NCBI RefSeq assembly: GCF_000224145.3
Contig: NC_020172.2
Span: 1,760,626-1,824,625 of the forward strand
Origin: Ciona intestinalis
Lineage: Eukaryota; Chordata; Ascidiacea; Phlebobranchia; Cionidae
Reading direction: 5' to 3'
Length of the DNA stretch: 64,000 nucleotides
The notes beneath the pieces were generated by a model that saw only the letters and a list, made by a program, of their open reading frames with translations, had not been told where the DNA came from and did no database searches. The position numbers were made by a program, and so were the translations under genes. Shown here in pieces: positions 11,601 through 21,638 of the stretch; the first letter of the stretch is position 1, and every line of letters begins with the position of its first letter.

Positions 11601-14600
11601 TTCCTGTTCTCTTTTTCCAATTCCTCCAACGTTTCTTCCATCTTTGCCGTCTTCCCTTGTTCCTATATATAAGCAACGTTGAAATACATTTAACATACAA
11701 CGTGGAGTAAGATAAAACATGTTTTTTTCCATATTCTCTCCTCCCATTGGTAGTAAACAAAGACTATTTCTAGAATTACATAACCGTATCCTCATGCTTC
11801 TAAAAAAACGCTGTTAATAACTTAAAAACAAGATAAAGATGTATGGATTATTATGTGTTGACGGTATTTCATCTTATCCCATAGCATAACTATATACGAA
11901 TAAAAAACTGTTATAGAAAGCAATAAATATTGCTATATTAAACCCACCATATTTAAGGCTATCTTGAGTTCGGCAGATTGTTGAGGTCCAGCCATCAGCA
12001 ACATCTGAAGCGAGTCTTGAAAACTGAGGTCGCTGATATAAAGGCCTACATCTTTCATAACGTCCATGTTGTCAAACCTATGGACAGTTCAAGCATTATT
12101 CAGACAGACTTATAAGTTTTGGTGGCGAATGGATGAAGGTGTATATCTATATAGAAATTGGGAACTGGCAATATCAGAGAATAAAAGGCCGGACAAAATG
12201 CATTTACACTTGATTATTCTGTATTTTCTACTTACACAGGTGTGCACATAAAAATAACCGCGTTCCAGCTTTCAAGAAATGCAGACGTTCCTCTAAGTTT
12301 GAGCGAGATTGAATCGTCTCTTTGCTTGTGCGGTGGTGGATGCTCTGGCCCCAATATTTGCACTGAAATTGAAACATGGTTAGCGCACAATAGAATGTGC
12401 AGAATTTTGTTATTAATATGTATTAAACACCATCGGTTGGATGTACAGTGTTGTCCGAAGTTTCCCGCCTACCTTGAGATCGCAGATATTCTTCATATTC
12501 CGCCCATAATGCAACAGTTGACGTCATTTCCACCAAGACATTCACCGGTCGGTTTTTCATCTGAGTAAATTTGTTTTACAATACAGCAGCGAAACACATC
12601 ATTTTTATCTCATATTAATGCTCACAAACGTCCAAGACAGCGGCATCCCAATCGGCTTGGTTAACACAAAGAAATCCGTCACTTTCTTTCCAACCAAAGT
12701 TGGGAATGTTTTAACAACTCCTGCTCCGCAAGTAATTACTTCCATATTCTGCAACAAACCAAGATGTTTTATATCCTATCAACAATTACGTGAAAATGAT
12801 TCACACACGACTTACCTCGCCAAATATAATTGAGAATGGGAATGAGTTGAGAACTACATCGCTGTTCACGCTGACCGGGGTGACCGATCGTAGTTTGGCC
12901 AAAGCTGGCATCCACGCACCTTGTTTACCAACTGACCCGTTTTGAAATTTGATTCTGAAACCATGTTTATGAAAATGGGTTTAAATTACGATTTTGTAAG
13001 TTTTCTAATAATAAAGGAAATATAGTGCTGCGGGGAAAATGGGCTGTACTGTTGGTAACCATATTTTTCCATTTGTGTTTTTTTAACAACGCTTATTTAG
13101 AGTTGCGGGGGTTATATAATTCTGTAGATATTCTTGATTTACTACCAAATACGAATAGAAAAGAGAACTAAAACATGTTTCTTCTTACCCCAGCCTATTT
13201 TATATAAGCCAAAATAGGTTGAGGTGTATATACTGCAACTTCAGTCGCAGTAAATATATATTTAAGCTATCAGTTTATTTAAACTTTAGTGAAGCATCAC
13301 CTTATTATTCCATGCATTACTTCTCCCAACATTTCTTGTTTTACAACTTCGACAACAGAATCATGCAGATTGTAATGCATTATAGCAGCCGTGTGCACCA
13401 ACCCTCTTACATAATGAATATAACCAAAGTATTTCCTTGGTGTGTTGTAGTGGAAGGTCAAACCCTTATCGTCCTCCGTCTCTACGTAGAAACTATAAAA
13501 CAAAATCCAACGTTACATATTAGTTATAACACAACGAAGTGAACTAGCAACAAAACGACAGTCGTTACTACTGAGTAAAGGTGTCAAATATAAAAGCGTG
13601 CAAATAACATATTAGTGTGACCAGATGAGCCATTAATATGTTACAGAATAAAAGCGTGTGTCTGCTCTAAAACTCGCTCATTTTTAAATAACCAGCGAGA
13701 TATCGCTACACACCCTGTAATTATTCTGAAAGTTGGCTACATTTTAATACATTTACAAAATTTCAGAACCACAGCCTCGCAACCCTAAACGAGCATTTTT
13801 TGTTAAAACACGATCAGGAAACATAGGATTTAAAGGTTATTAACGACGTCCCATCTTACCCCACATTACAATAAGTATATAGTGGGGTGGGGGAAGATGG
13901 GACACCTTTAGCACGAAATATATAAATATCCTGGTCGTGTTTTAAACAAGTAACAATGGTCTATGAAAGTCGCGAGGACAAGGTTTTATAATTCTTTAAA
14001 TGTTCTTTGTTCACTACCAAAATGTACGGGAAAATAGAATGAAAAGGTGTCTCATCTTCCCCCATCCTACTATATATTAAAGTCAGTTTTGTCACCTCGG
14101 AGGTTTGATGTCTTTATACAAGTTGCTGATGTAATCATGCAAGTTGTCCAAACTGTTAATAAAGTCGCAGATTCTTCTTCCGAGAACTTTCGTAATTTGG
14201 TCGTAACCATAACTTGATACGAACGTCATGAAATGTCCCCCAAACTATTAGAATATATATGCCGTGTTATATCTTCAATTTCAAGTCTATTGCTGATTGC
14301 TTCTCATATAGCAAGATTAAACTTAAAATATTTGAAACACACCTGAAACATGATGTCATCTTCAGTTATTTGAAGCATCTTGGAGAGTGTCTGGGCAATC
14401 AGCGGAATCATGCTTTCCTCGTATACCTGAAAACGTATCAGCAATTAAAAAGTGAATTACTGAAAACTTTGACATTGTTTATTTTATATCTGCACGTGTT
14501 AAACTAATGGTCCAACCGCCAGGCACAGTCATATATGGTATTATTTGATCCCCAGACGTACACGTGCGGCGCCGTGAGAACTCATTCATGTCGTATTGAA

Positions 14601-14982
14601 TGCTTGAAACAATATTTTGTAGGACATGTTTTCCTTTATTTTTTCCGTTCCATTTGGTAGTAAACATAGACCAATATACTATTATATATACCCGTAGCTC
14701 TACTACTCTAAATGAGCATTGGTATAACTGTTCAAAACACGATGAGGAAACATTAGATTTGGCTCCAAAACGTGTATCCCATCATGCGCCACACATAGTA
14801 CCATATATAACAAGAATGCTAAAAGTTGCTTTAATTTTTAAACATAACTGTAAACCACCCACCGTGTGAATGGAGAATCCCACAGTATCGAATCCCATCT
14901 CTCCCACAAGTTCCATCCATACCTCTTCCCCCCATTGCTCATGAACACAATCTACAATACTTTCCAGCACGAATCCGTACAT
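8615..14982 (-). CDS. GUCY1B2: Soluble (NO-sensing) guanylate cyclase, beta2-like, copy B, complete
   Basis: Makes cGMP from GTP; the H-NOX domain binds heme and senses NO. Exons: 14863-14982, 14343-14426, 14096-14244, 13301-13492, 12816-12954, 12626-12748, 12473-12560, 12236-12362, 11948-12077, 11516-11662, 11203-11333, 10947-11119, 10384-10586, 9896-9978, 9512-9584, 9377-9440, 9226-9279, 9130-9171, 8615-8913; total 2421 nt, 806 aa. H-NOX 1-180: begins MYGF, heme-ligand His104 in SLDNLHDY, and Tyr133/Thr135/Arg137 in place of the family's YxSxR. HNOBA ~185-385 ([29 protein letters not shown]). Signalling helix ~384-433. Cyclase 434-630: both metal Asps (D444 in [10 protein letters not shown]488 in VETIGDGY), guanine-selecting E484 and C554 ([10 protein letters not shown]), and R565. 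A 175-residue basic/Ser-rich tail ends in CIVL, a CaaX prenylation box as in mammalian beta2 (CVVL). The start is set by the MYGF motif usual for beta subunits. Exons 15-18 are short and poorly conserved, so the tail is less certain. Confidence 0.93.
9605..9870 (+). repeat. SINE-like repeat in cyclase B intron 14
   Basis: The same old insertion as 80-345, at the matching intron position, so it predates the split of the two copies. Confidence 0.7.
10175..10320 (+). repeat. SINE-like repeat fragment in cyclase B intron 13
   Basis: Matches 650-795 of copy A; 5' half of the family only. Confidence 0.65.
10605..10850 (+). repeat. SINE-like repeat in cyclase B intron 12
   Basis: Matches 1080-1325 of copy A. 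Confidence 0.65.
11700..11895. mobile_element. Old MITE-like remnant in cyclase B intron 9
   Basis: Carries the GTGGAGTAAGATAAAACATG end, a CCCATTGGTAGTAAACAAAG core, a CCGTATCCTCATG block and a TTCATCTTATCCCATAG end, in family order but diverged. Confidence 0.45.
13880..14072. mobile_element. MITE-like element, insertion present only in copy B (intron 3)
   Basis: Terminal inverted repeats TAGTGGGGTGGGGGAAGATG and its partner ending in CTTCCCCCATCCTACTA. Core blocks are AGCACGAAATATATAAATAT, CGTGTTTTAAACAAGTAACA and TTCACTACCAAAATGTACG. Copy A has the uninterrupted site (AATAAGTACATATTAAAG at 4336-4353), so this gives a clean empty/filled pair. The flanks read TATA on both sides, consistent with a TA-type target site. 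Confidence 0.85.
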
Positions 14983-15034
14983 CTTACGGAATCTGTACTT
15001 GGTGGATATGAATGAATTATTACAGTATTTTTTA

Positions 15035-15140
15035 TTACTGAATGTAACTTATGCTTGTTTATCCTTGCGTGGCGAAGCAATGGTAGTTGTTATAACACGG
15101 ATGATCTGTTTTATATACCTCGTGCCTGAAGTTAAAAACG
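15035..15140 (+). repeat. SINE-like repeat fragment
   Basis: GCTTGTTTATCCTTGCGTGG, AGTTGTTATAACACGG and ATATACCTCGTGCCTG blocks of the family; 3' part missing. Confidence 0.6.
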
Positions 15141-15544
15141 TATAACCAACAACATGACTAAAATTACAATAGTTAAGTTTAACGAAGTCTAAAAAGTACA
15201 CACATTTATAATATTAGATTTATACTGATTGCAACCGAAGAAGTATATTACAAATACGCCACAATTATGCTTTTATCCGCTTTTTATTATCAGTGTGCGC
15301 TTGTCATATGCAGAACACTACAAACGTAACGCAAATCGAAATGCATTTTCTCTGCATTTGACATGTATTATGTTTGTTTTAATCAAATGACCATTAAAGA
15401 CCAAACCATTTATAATCAATATAGCGGTATGTGTATAAAGTTATCGACATAACGAAAAATGTTATATAAACCAGCTTTTTCCATATTTCCAAACCTATAT
15501 TGCAAGGTGGTCTTTTCAAAGATCTTTAGCTGTTTAGAAAAGTT

Positions 15545-15662
15545 ATAATGAATGAATGAATGAACTTTTTTTATTTTTACGTGACTGGGCGACAGTCGTT
15601 ATATAACACGGGTGTCCTGTTCCATATATTATAAAAAGCCTTGTGCTGGCTTACGAGACCCC
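15545..15662 (+). repeat. SINE-like repeat fragment
   Basis: AATGAATGAATGAAC head, ACGTGACTGGGCGACAGTCG, TTATATAACACGGGTGTCC and CTTGTGCTGGCTTACGAGA; 3' part missing. Confidence 0.65.
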
Positions 15663-15739
15663 CCCCACATTAGTGATTGTGTCTTTTGTTTTTTTATTTT
15701 TTTACGTGGATATATGGAAAATCGGAAGTTCTCATGTAT

Positions 15740-15939
15740 GGTAGGGTGGGGTAAAGTGGGACGCTGGGTAATGTGAGACATTCTGTTGTTACGGAACCCC
15801 ACAAATATAAATGTTCATTCGGCAGTATTATCACGACTATACAAACCACGCGTCAAAGCTGATTACTGTTACCCGTATCAGTTACTGTTAAAGTTTTGTA
15901 TAATACGTGCTTAAGTGTGCAATTTCCCCACCCTGCTGT
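15740..15939. mobile_element. MITE-like element, second subfamily
   Basis: Ends GGTAGGGTGGGGTAAAGTGG and CAATTTCCCCACCCTGCT are inverted partners. The inside differs from the main family: AGTATTATCACGACTATACA and GCGTCAAAGCTGATTACTG. A similar inside is seen at 62172-62405. Confidence 0.65.
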
Positions 15940-16272
15940 ATCTACATTTATTATAGTTAACTTTATATACACATATAAAAACGTTTGAATTTTGATAAGC
16001 AGTTCAGGTATTTTCGGCAGAGCATTTGGTGAAAAAAAACGTTCGTTGTTTGTCGGCCTGTATATGAAGTCTTGTCCACTTACGTGCTATAAACAGATGT
16101 TATTGAGCGACTGTCCCTCTGCCACAAAGAAGGATTATTTAAGATCACGTTTTTACCATGTCGTGCGCAGGCGCTATTATACAAACAACTCAAATTTAAT
16201 TTACGTAAATACCAATCTCTTGGCACACTGAACTTAAAATTACGATTTGAGAATTTGGTTAGCAGGCATATG

Positions 16273-16464
16273 CAGTAGGGTGGGGGAAGACGGGACACCT
16301 TTTCATCCTAGTTTCTCGTCTTATTTGGTTGTAAACAAAAACCATTCAAAGAATTAGAAAACTGTATCCTTACGACTCACATAGATCGTTGTTAGTTGTT
16401 TAAAACATGATCAGGATATTTAAATATCAGGTGCTTAAGGTCTCCCATCTTTTTCCACCCTACT
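16273..16464. mobile_element. MITE-like element, main family
   Basis: Ends AGTAGGGTGGGGGAAGACGG and CCATCTTTTTCCACCCTACT. Core: TTGGTTGTAAACAAAAACCA, AACATGATCAGGATATTTAA. Confidence 0.8.
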
Positions 16465-16470
16465 ATATAT

Positions 16471-16664
16471 AATAGGATGGGGGAAGATGGGTAAGCTTTT
16501 CATTTTATTTTTTCTTCTCAATTGGTGGAAACAAAGAGCACGCAAAGCATTATTAAACTGTACCCTCGTGACTCCCATAGACCGGTGTCGATTGTTTTAA
16601 ACACCATCAGGATATTTGGATATTACGTGCTGAAGGTGTCCTATCTTCCCCTAGTGTACTGAAT
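16471..16664. mobile_element. MITE-like element, main family, abutting the previous copy
   Basis: Ends AATAGGATGGGGGAAGATGG and GTGTCCTATCTTCCCCTAGT. It starts six bases after the previous copy in a TATATA joint. Confidence 0.75.
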
Positions 16665-16665
16665 A

Positions 16666-16735
16666 TATAGTACGGTGGGGTAAAATGAGTTACATTTAGC
16701 ACATAATATTTCCCAATCGTGTTTTCAATCATTGT
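16666..16735. mobile_element. MITE-like element, truncated third copy
   Basis: TAGTACGGTGGGGTAAAATG, then AGCACATAATATTTCCCAAT and CGTGTTTTCAATC, after which similarity stops. Confidence 0.55.
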
Positions 16736-17353
16736 CCTAACTTAATCATTGTCCTCACTTATAACTGGCATAAATTTATTTAGTTCATAATTAAATCACT
16801 TAATAGCCAAACACATTGCAATTTCTTTGGTCGTCTTTGTTTATATTTTAGTGCGGTGAAAAAAACTGCAACTTGTGGACATACGCACAATTTAGCTAAA
16901 ATTTTTAATTAGTTTGGAACTAAAGAAATGGCATGAAAAGGTCACTTTTAAATACAGTAACACATACATAGAAAACTGTAGGCGTGAATGCATAACTAAC
17001 TGCGATTCAAAACTGGTAAAAACGCTCACGTTATTTTACCGTTGTGTGGAATAAATATTAAAAATGTACATTAAAAAGTTAAACGAGCAAGTTAAAATGT
17101 AGTGTGCACAGCACACAAACGTACGCATCGCGTTTTGACCTGGATTCCAGGGGAAATTGCCTAAAACGACAAACATAAACTGAACTGTAAAGTGTAAAGC
17201 TTCTTTTCAAAATGGTACTATTAAAAAGAGTCAAAGAGAAAATAGAACAGAGGAAATATTGCTTTGTCTTACAGGTTACCGAGACCGATTCAGGTAAAAA
17301 GTTTTAAAAAGACAGGCATACAAAAGTCAAGTTATTTAAACATAGACGATTTT

Positions 17354-17743
17354 TCATGCGTGAAATACATGATCCTCGTCGTCCCTTGAAGTACAAGGTG
17401 TATGTGATGATCCAAATGAGCCTGAGCGTAACCGCCTTCTTGCGCGCTGGTGTTTTCTGTCTACCCAGTTTATAACACTAGCGTATGACGCGCATAATAT
17501 CATGATACCGGCAACCGCTATAAGCACAGCCAAAGGCGTGAAGTTGATCATAGGCCCATAGTTAAAGTTCTCTCCCGGTTTAAGAAAAGTATCTAGTAAA
17601 GATTTTGAGTTGTTGCTTTTGACCACATTCCAACGTGGCGTGACGTCAGTTGACATAAACGATGACGTCATCCGACGTGACGCAACAGAGCGTGAAAGGT
17701 TTTCTTCGAAGTAAACGTATTGCTTCCGTTTCTCATGCGTGAT
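17354..17743 (-). CDS. Unknown small single-pass membrane protein (or last exon of one)
   Basis: Open frame ending at 17354. From the ATG at 17671 it gives 105 aa: a Ser/Asn-rich hydrophilic N-terminal half, one strong hydrophobic segment (PLAVLIAVAGIMILCASYAS, about residues 46-66), then an Arg-rich stretch (RKHQRARRRLRSGSF) that would sit on the cytosolic side, and an acidic tail (TSRDDEDHVFHA). The frame stays open upstream to a good 3' splice site at about 17743-17744 (ATGAATACAG), so this may be the last exon of a longer type I membrane protein whose other exons I could not find. Two palindromic CRE sites overlap the ATG region, which would fit a promoter instead. Family not recognised. 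Confidence 0.5.
   Translation of the reverse strand: MTHEKRKQYVYFEENLSRSVASRRMTSSFMSTDVTPRWNVVKSNNSKSLLDTFLKPGENFNYGPMINFTPLAVLIAVAGIMILCASYASVINWVDRKHQRARRRLRSGSFGSSHTPCTSRDDEDHVFHA
17641..17670. promoter_or_regulatory. Pair of perfect CRE palindromes
   Basis: TGACGTCA at 17641-17648 and again at 17663-17670, 22 bases apart, with GACGTGACG close by. These are consensus CREB/ATF sites; they overlap the possible start of the membrane-protein ORF. Confidence 0.4.
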
Positions 17744-19134
17744 ATGCTGTATTCATTAAGTAACTAGACTTCTGTTCGCTTGGGCACACAGAATAATTCT
17801 TTAGTATACTAAACCCGGTTCTGAAATATAGTAAAACATATGTAAGTTGTGTATTACATCGTACTAGTACAAAATCTTGTCCGCATATACCTAACATAAC
17901 AATATTAAACAGTAGAGTGCTTTCATTAAACATTTTTGTAGAAAATTGCGTCTGAATTTTTACCTACATTTCTCTACATCGGTCGGTATTCTCCCTAACT
18001 AATTCTAAGGCCGTCATGCGTCGCTTGTTCGTAATTTTCCATTCTATCGGCCTTACCAACGCTGTGTGACTACTAATTGTCCTTCCGAATCGAAAATAAA
18101 GACACATAATAATAAACGTCACAAAGCATGAATAACAATAAACTGACGTATATGGATTCCCCCAATTAGTAACGCTAGTGCTGGAAAACGTAGTTTGTGC
18201 TACAGTCTATGCAAATACTATTGGTCAAAATCATTTGATGAACAAGACAACAAAAGCTATAGCACAAAACTTGGGGTGGTAGGTATAAAGTAGACTGTAC
18301 TATTTCTTTTTATTAAGTTTCCAGTTCAGTACATTTGCCTGGGTCGATGTTGTTTTGACTGTTGCACCTCGGGCGTTTAAACTAACTCCGTGTCATTTGT
18401 ACCTTGACCGACATTATACATATATTCCGTACACTGTAATAGGAATAACTGTAATGGGGAAATTGCTAACATTTGTAGGGCAAATAGAACTGGCCTGAAA
18501 AGGGCAACGTCATTCTCTAACTTTCTTAGCTCTGTCTAGTGTCTGTTCGTAAGGTAAACTACTGCACATAAGAATTCGAACCATGTACTCTAATCAGGAC
18601 TTTCCGCCACAAACTTTTTCTCTTACTGCAAAGACGAAGAGCTAAAGAGCTTTTTCACTACAACGCAGGCAACGAAAGAACCGCTCAGCTAAATTTTCTA
18701 CTTGACCAAATGCCTTTGGCTATTTCGCACCAAAGTCATTAGAAAACCATGGCTCAGTTTCGCAAGTCATTCTTTTGACAAACTTTTAAAATTGTTACAA
18801 ATAGAATTCGTAATACTTCCAACCTATTTAATATGAAGTTCCTGCAAAAAGCTAATTCGGACCATTAAACGCATATTGAATCCGGCCTTAAATTGTATAA
18901 AACGGTTAAATCTAATAAACACTTAAAGGTTATTTATTTTTAAACTGATAGCGCCTGTATAGCGTTAAGATGGATTCTGCGTACCGTTTGTTGAAACCAT
19001 GTAACAATACAGGGGTTTTCCTGTAAAACGCTTGCAGGTAAACAACGTATAAAGGTTGAAGCATCGTCTTAAGCTGCATATATAATATCACATATTATCA
19101 TTTCTTTTGAACGTGATGATATTTATTATCACAT

Positions 19135-19325
19135 AGTGGGGTGGGGGAAATGGGACACCTTTAGCACATAATACCAAAATATCCTGATCGTGTTTTAAAC
19201 AATTAACAACAGTCTAGGGGAGCCGTGAGGATACAGTTTTATAATGTATTGAATGTTCTTTGTTTACTAACAAACGGGACAAGAAAATATAATCAAAAGG
19301 TGTCCCATCTTCCCCTACGCTACTA
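19135..19325. mobile_element. MITE-like element, main family
   Basis: Ends TAGTGGGGTGGGGGAAATGG and GTCCCATCTTCCCCTACGCT. Core: AGCACATAATACCAAAATAT, CGTGTTTTAAACAATTAACA, TTTACTAACAAACGGGACAA. Confidence 0.85.
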
Positions 19326-20486
19326 TAACTTGGTTTTAAAAACAAACAAATACTGGATCGTGGTAGAAATCCATTTTAATTAACTTGTTCAATTGTTTAT
19401 TTGACCTAATTACATCCTAGTACTATAAGAGTTCGTGTACTTTATAAAGTAAAGGCCTGGTCTCATATCAGTAGTTGTGGGTCTGTATCCTTTCCACGCA
19501 TTGTCCGAACATTTCACGCAGAGAAATTATGCGGCAAACATAAGTATATCATTATTATAGAAGAATGGGAAGTTGAATAAACCAGAAAATATTGTTCGCT
19601 TTGCTGTATGCTGCCACCATGCGGCCATTCTACTTAAGAATTAATCTGAATCAAAATATATTTTTTTCGTGTTATGCTTTATAATAGGGATTAATAATGT
19701 TTTTTTATTCCTAATTTGATTACCCCAGTCATTACCCCAGTTTTGGGCATGTAATTTGTATTTCCGCAACATAGTCATTGAACCGTCGTCCTCGGACGAC
19801 AATCGTCCTTCATTTACGTTCGATTCAATTGAATTTTCGAATGCGTCAAACCTCCTCTAAGCAGTCACCGCTAATTCGAACGTCTTTAACAGCCGATAAA
19901 CAAGGTTATTACAATCATATTATCCCAGCGCCAATCCTCGCTTGTGCCTGGATGCCGTTTTTCTTTCTTTCTAACAACTGACCCAGCAATTGCTGAATGC
20001 TTGTACCAAAATGATGAATGAGTCTCCGATGTGCGGCCGATCTAATTCTCTTCTGGTCTGTCGTCAATTACGAACGATTTCCGTCGCTCATTGCGGGGCG
20101 TCTACCCCTAGGGAGAAGCGTGCGCCACAAATCGTAACGCTTGTTTCGTCTCCTATGATGATTATTTTAATATCAAAATTTGCGTATACTTTAAATCTGT
20201 TTTGTAGCAATTGAATTTTGTTCAACTGGATTTAAGTTTCGGTATTTGATAACATATTAGGGAGTTGTAATTTATATAATTTTGTTCCTTTTTTACTACA
20301 GTTCTATTGTAACCTATAGTACAAATACATTTTGTTCATAAATTAAATGTGGGATGTAGCTGTCTTTTCGTTTTCATTAATTACTTAAAAAGTTTTTTAA
20401 TCAACCCCGAAAGCGCTGCGAAACAAAGCGGAATGGAAGATTGCCATATTATGAATATACAATACTATATGATAGGAAGGGATATA

Positions 20487-20680
20487 TAGTGGGGTGGGGA
20501 AGATGGGACACCTTTGGCACAAAATATATAAATATCCTGATCGTGTTTTAAACAATTAACAACGGTCTATTAAAGTCGCGAGGAAAAGATTTTATAATTC
20601 TTTGAATGTTTTTTGTTTACTACCAAAGTGTACGAGAAAATAGAATGAAAAGGTGTCCCATCTTCCCCCATCCTACTATA
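20487..20680. mobile_element. MITE-like element, main family
   Basis: Ends TAGTGGGGTGGGGAAGATGG and CCATCTTCCCCCATCCTACT, with all core blocks intact; one of the best-preserved copies in the window. Confidence 0.87.
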
Positions 20681-20868
20681 CTATAGGGTAAAATGGGATA
20701 CCGTTGGCACTAAATTATAATGTTTCTTGACCGTGTTTTGAACAATTAACAACACTACTTTAGAGTCACGTGGTACATCAGGTATATTTTTCTATAAGTT
20801 ATCTTTGTTAACTATTAAATGTGACGAAAAATGATAATAAAATATGTCCTTACACCCCACCCTATATA
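20681..20868. mobile_element. MITE-like element, diverged, abutting the previous copy
   Basis: CTATAGGGTAAAATGGGATA start, GTGTTTTGAACAATTAACAA core, TTACACCCCACCCTATA end. Confidence 0.65.
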
Positions 20869-21638
20869 TACTTTATTGGAATATGTCTTATAATAAATAC
20901 GTATTTTAATTTAAGCTGTAACAGAAGCGACTAACTGACGTTTTAATGCGATTCAATTTAAGTTGCAGATTATGTAAAAAATTAAACGTTAGGATATTTA
21001 ATAAAATACCAGTGATTATTTCCACACCAATACGTCTAGTAAATGTTAATTGTATTGCTGACACGCGACTATTCATAGTTTAAATTTACTAACACGGATT
21101 CAAATCTTAACAAACACTTAACAAAAATCTTACTAAAACTGCTTTATTTGAAAAATTTTTACCGTTTCTTTACGTAAAATGGTTATTTTATTCTTTTTTT
21201 TTTTATTTTGTTTACAACTTTTGTTAATGGTGAAATAGGAAAGGAACAGTATATGCTTATGTTACATTTAACGGTTACCGTTTCTCTAAAACAAAATGGA
21301 AGAAACTAAATCGATTCTGTTCCATAGCAATCGCATTTAGAAAAAAAAGACATTTTACAAAACATATACAACTGGGGTACATAGATAGACAAGCGGTTAT
21401 TTACAATTGTTCGATGCAAAATAAAATGAAAAATATATTCGGTAACTTAACTAATACAAAGCGATTACAAATTCAAATTCGATGTATTTTTTTCACCTTA
21501 TAATGCGTAATAAACAAGTCTTATACCATGGTGCAATGAAATGAAATAATACTCAGAACAAAATTGTTGTATTTACGTTTTGATCGATATTTTTCCAATT
21601 AGAGTGACATAAAAATACGAAAAGTTGTTTTTTTCCAA

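Larger units (their letters stand above)
14983..17353. other. Noncoding region between cyclase B and the small membrane-protein exon
   Basis: Probably includes the cyclase promoter (just above 14982). Otherwise it holds SINE fragments and a cluster of MITE-like elements (listed separately). The ORFs here are short, lack splice context and overlap the repeats. Confidence 0.55.
17744..21638. other. Noncoding region 3' of engrailed
   Basis: No supported gene. Contains MITE-like elements at 19135-19325, 20487-20680 and 20681-20868, and a moderately GC-rich, repeat-free island at about 19760-20180. The engrailed 3' UTR must lie at its right end (below 21639). Confidence 0.5.

Noticed and set aside
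19778-20214. Two plus-strand frames in the GC-rich island
   Set aside because: Short, neighbouring, no splice sites and no recognisable motif; kept only as a noncoding observation.
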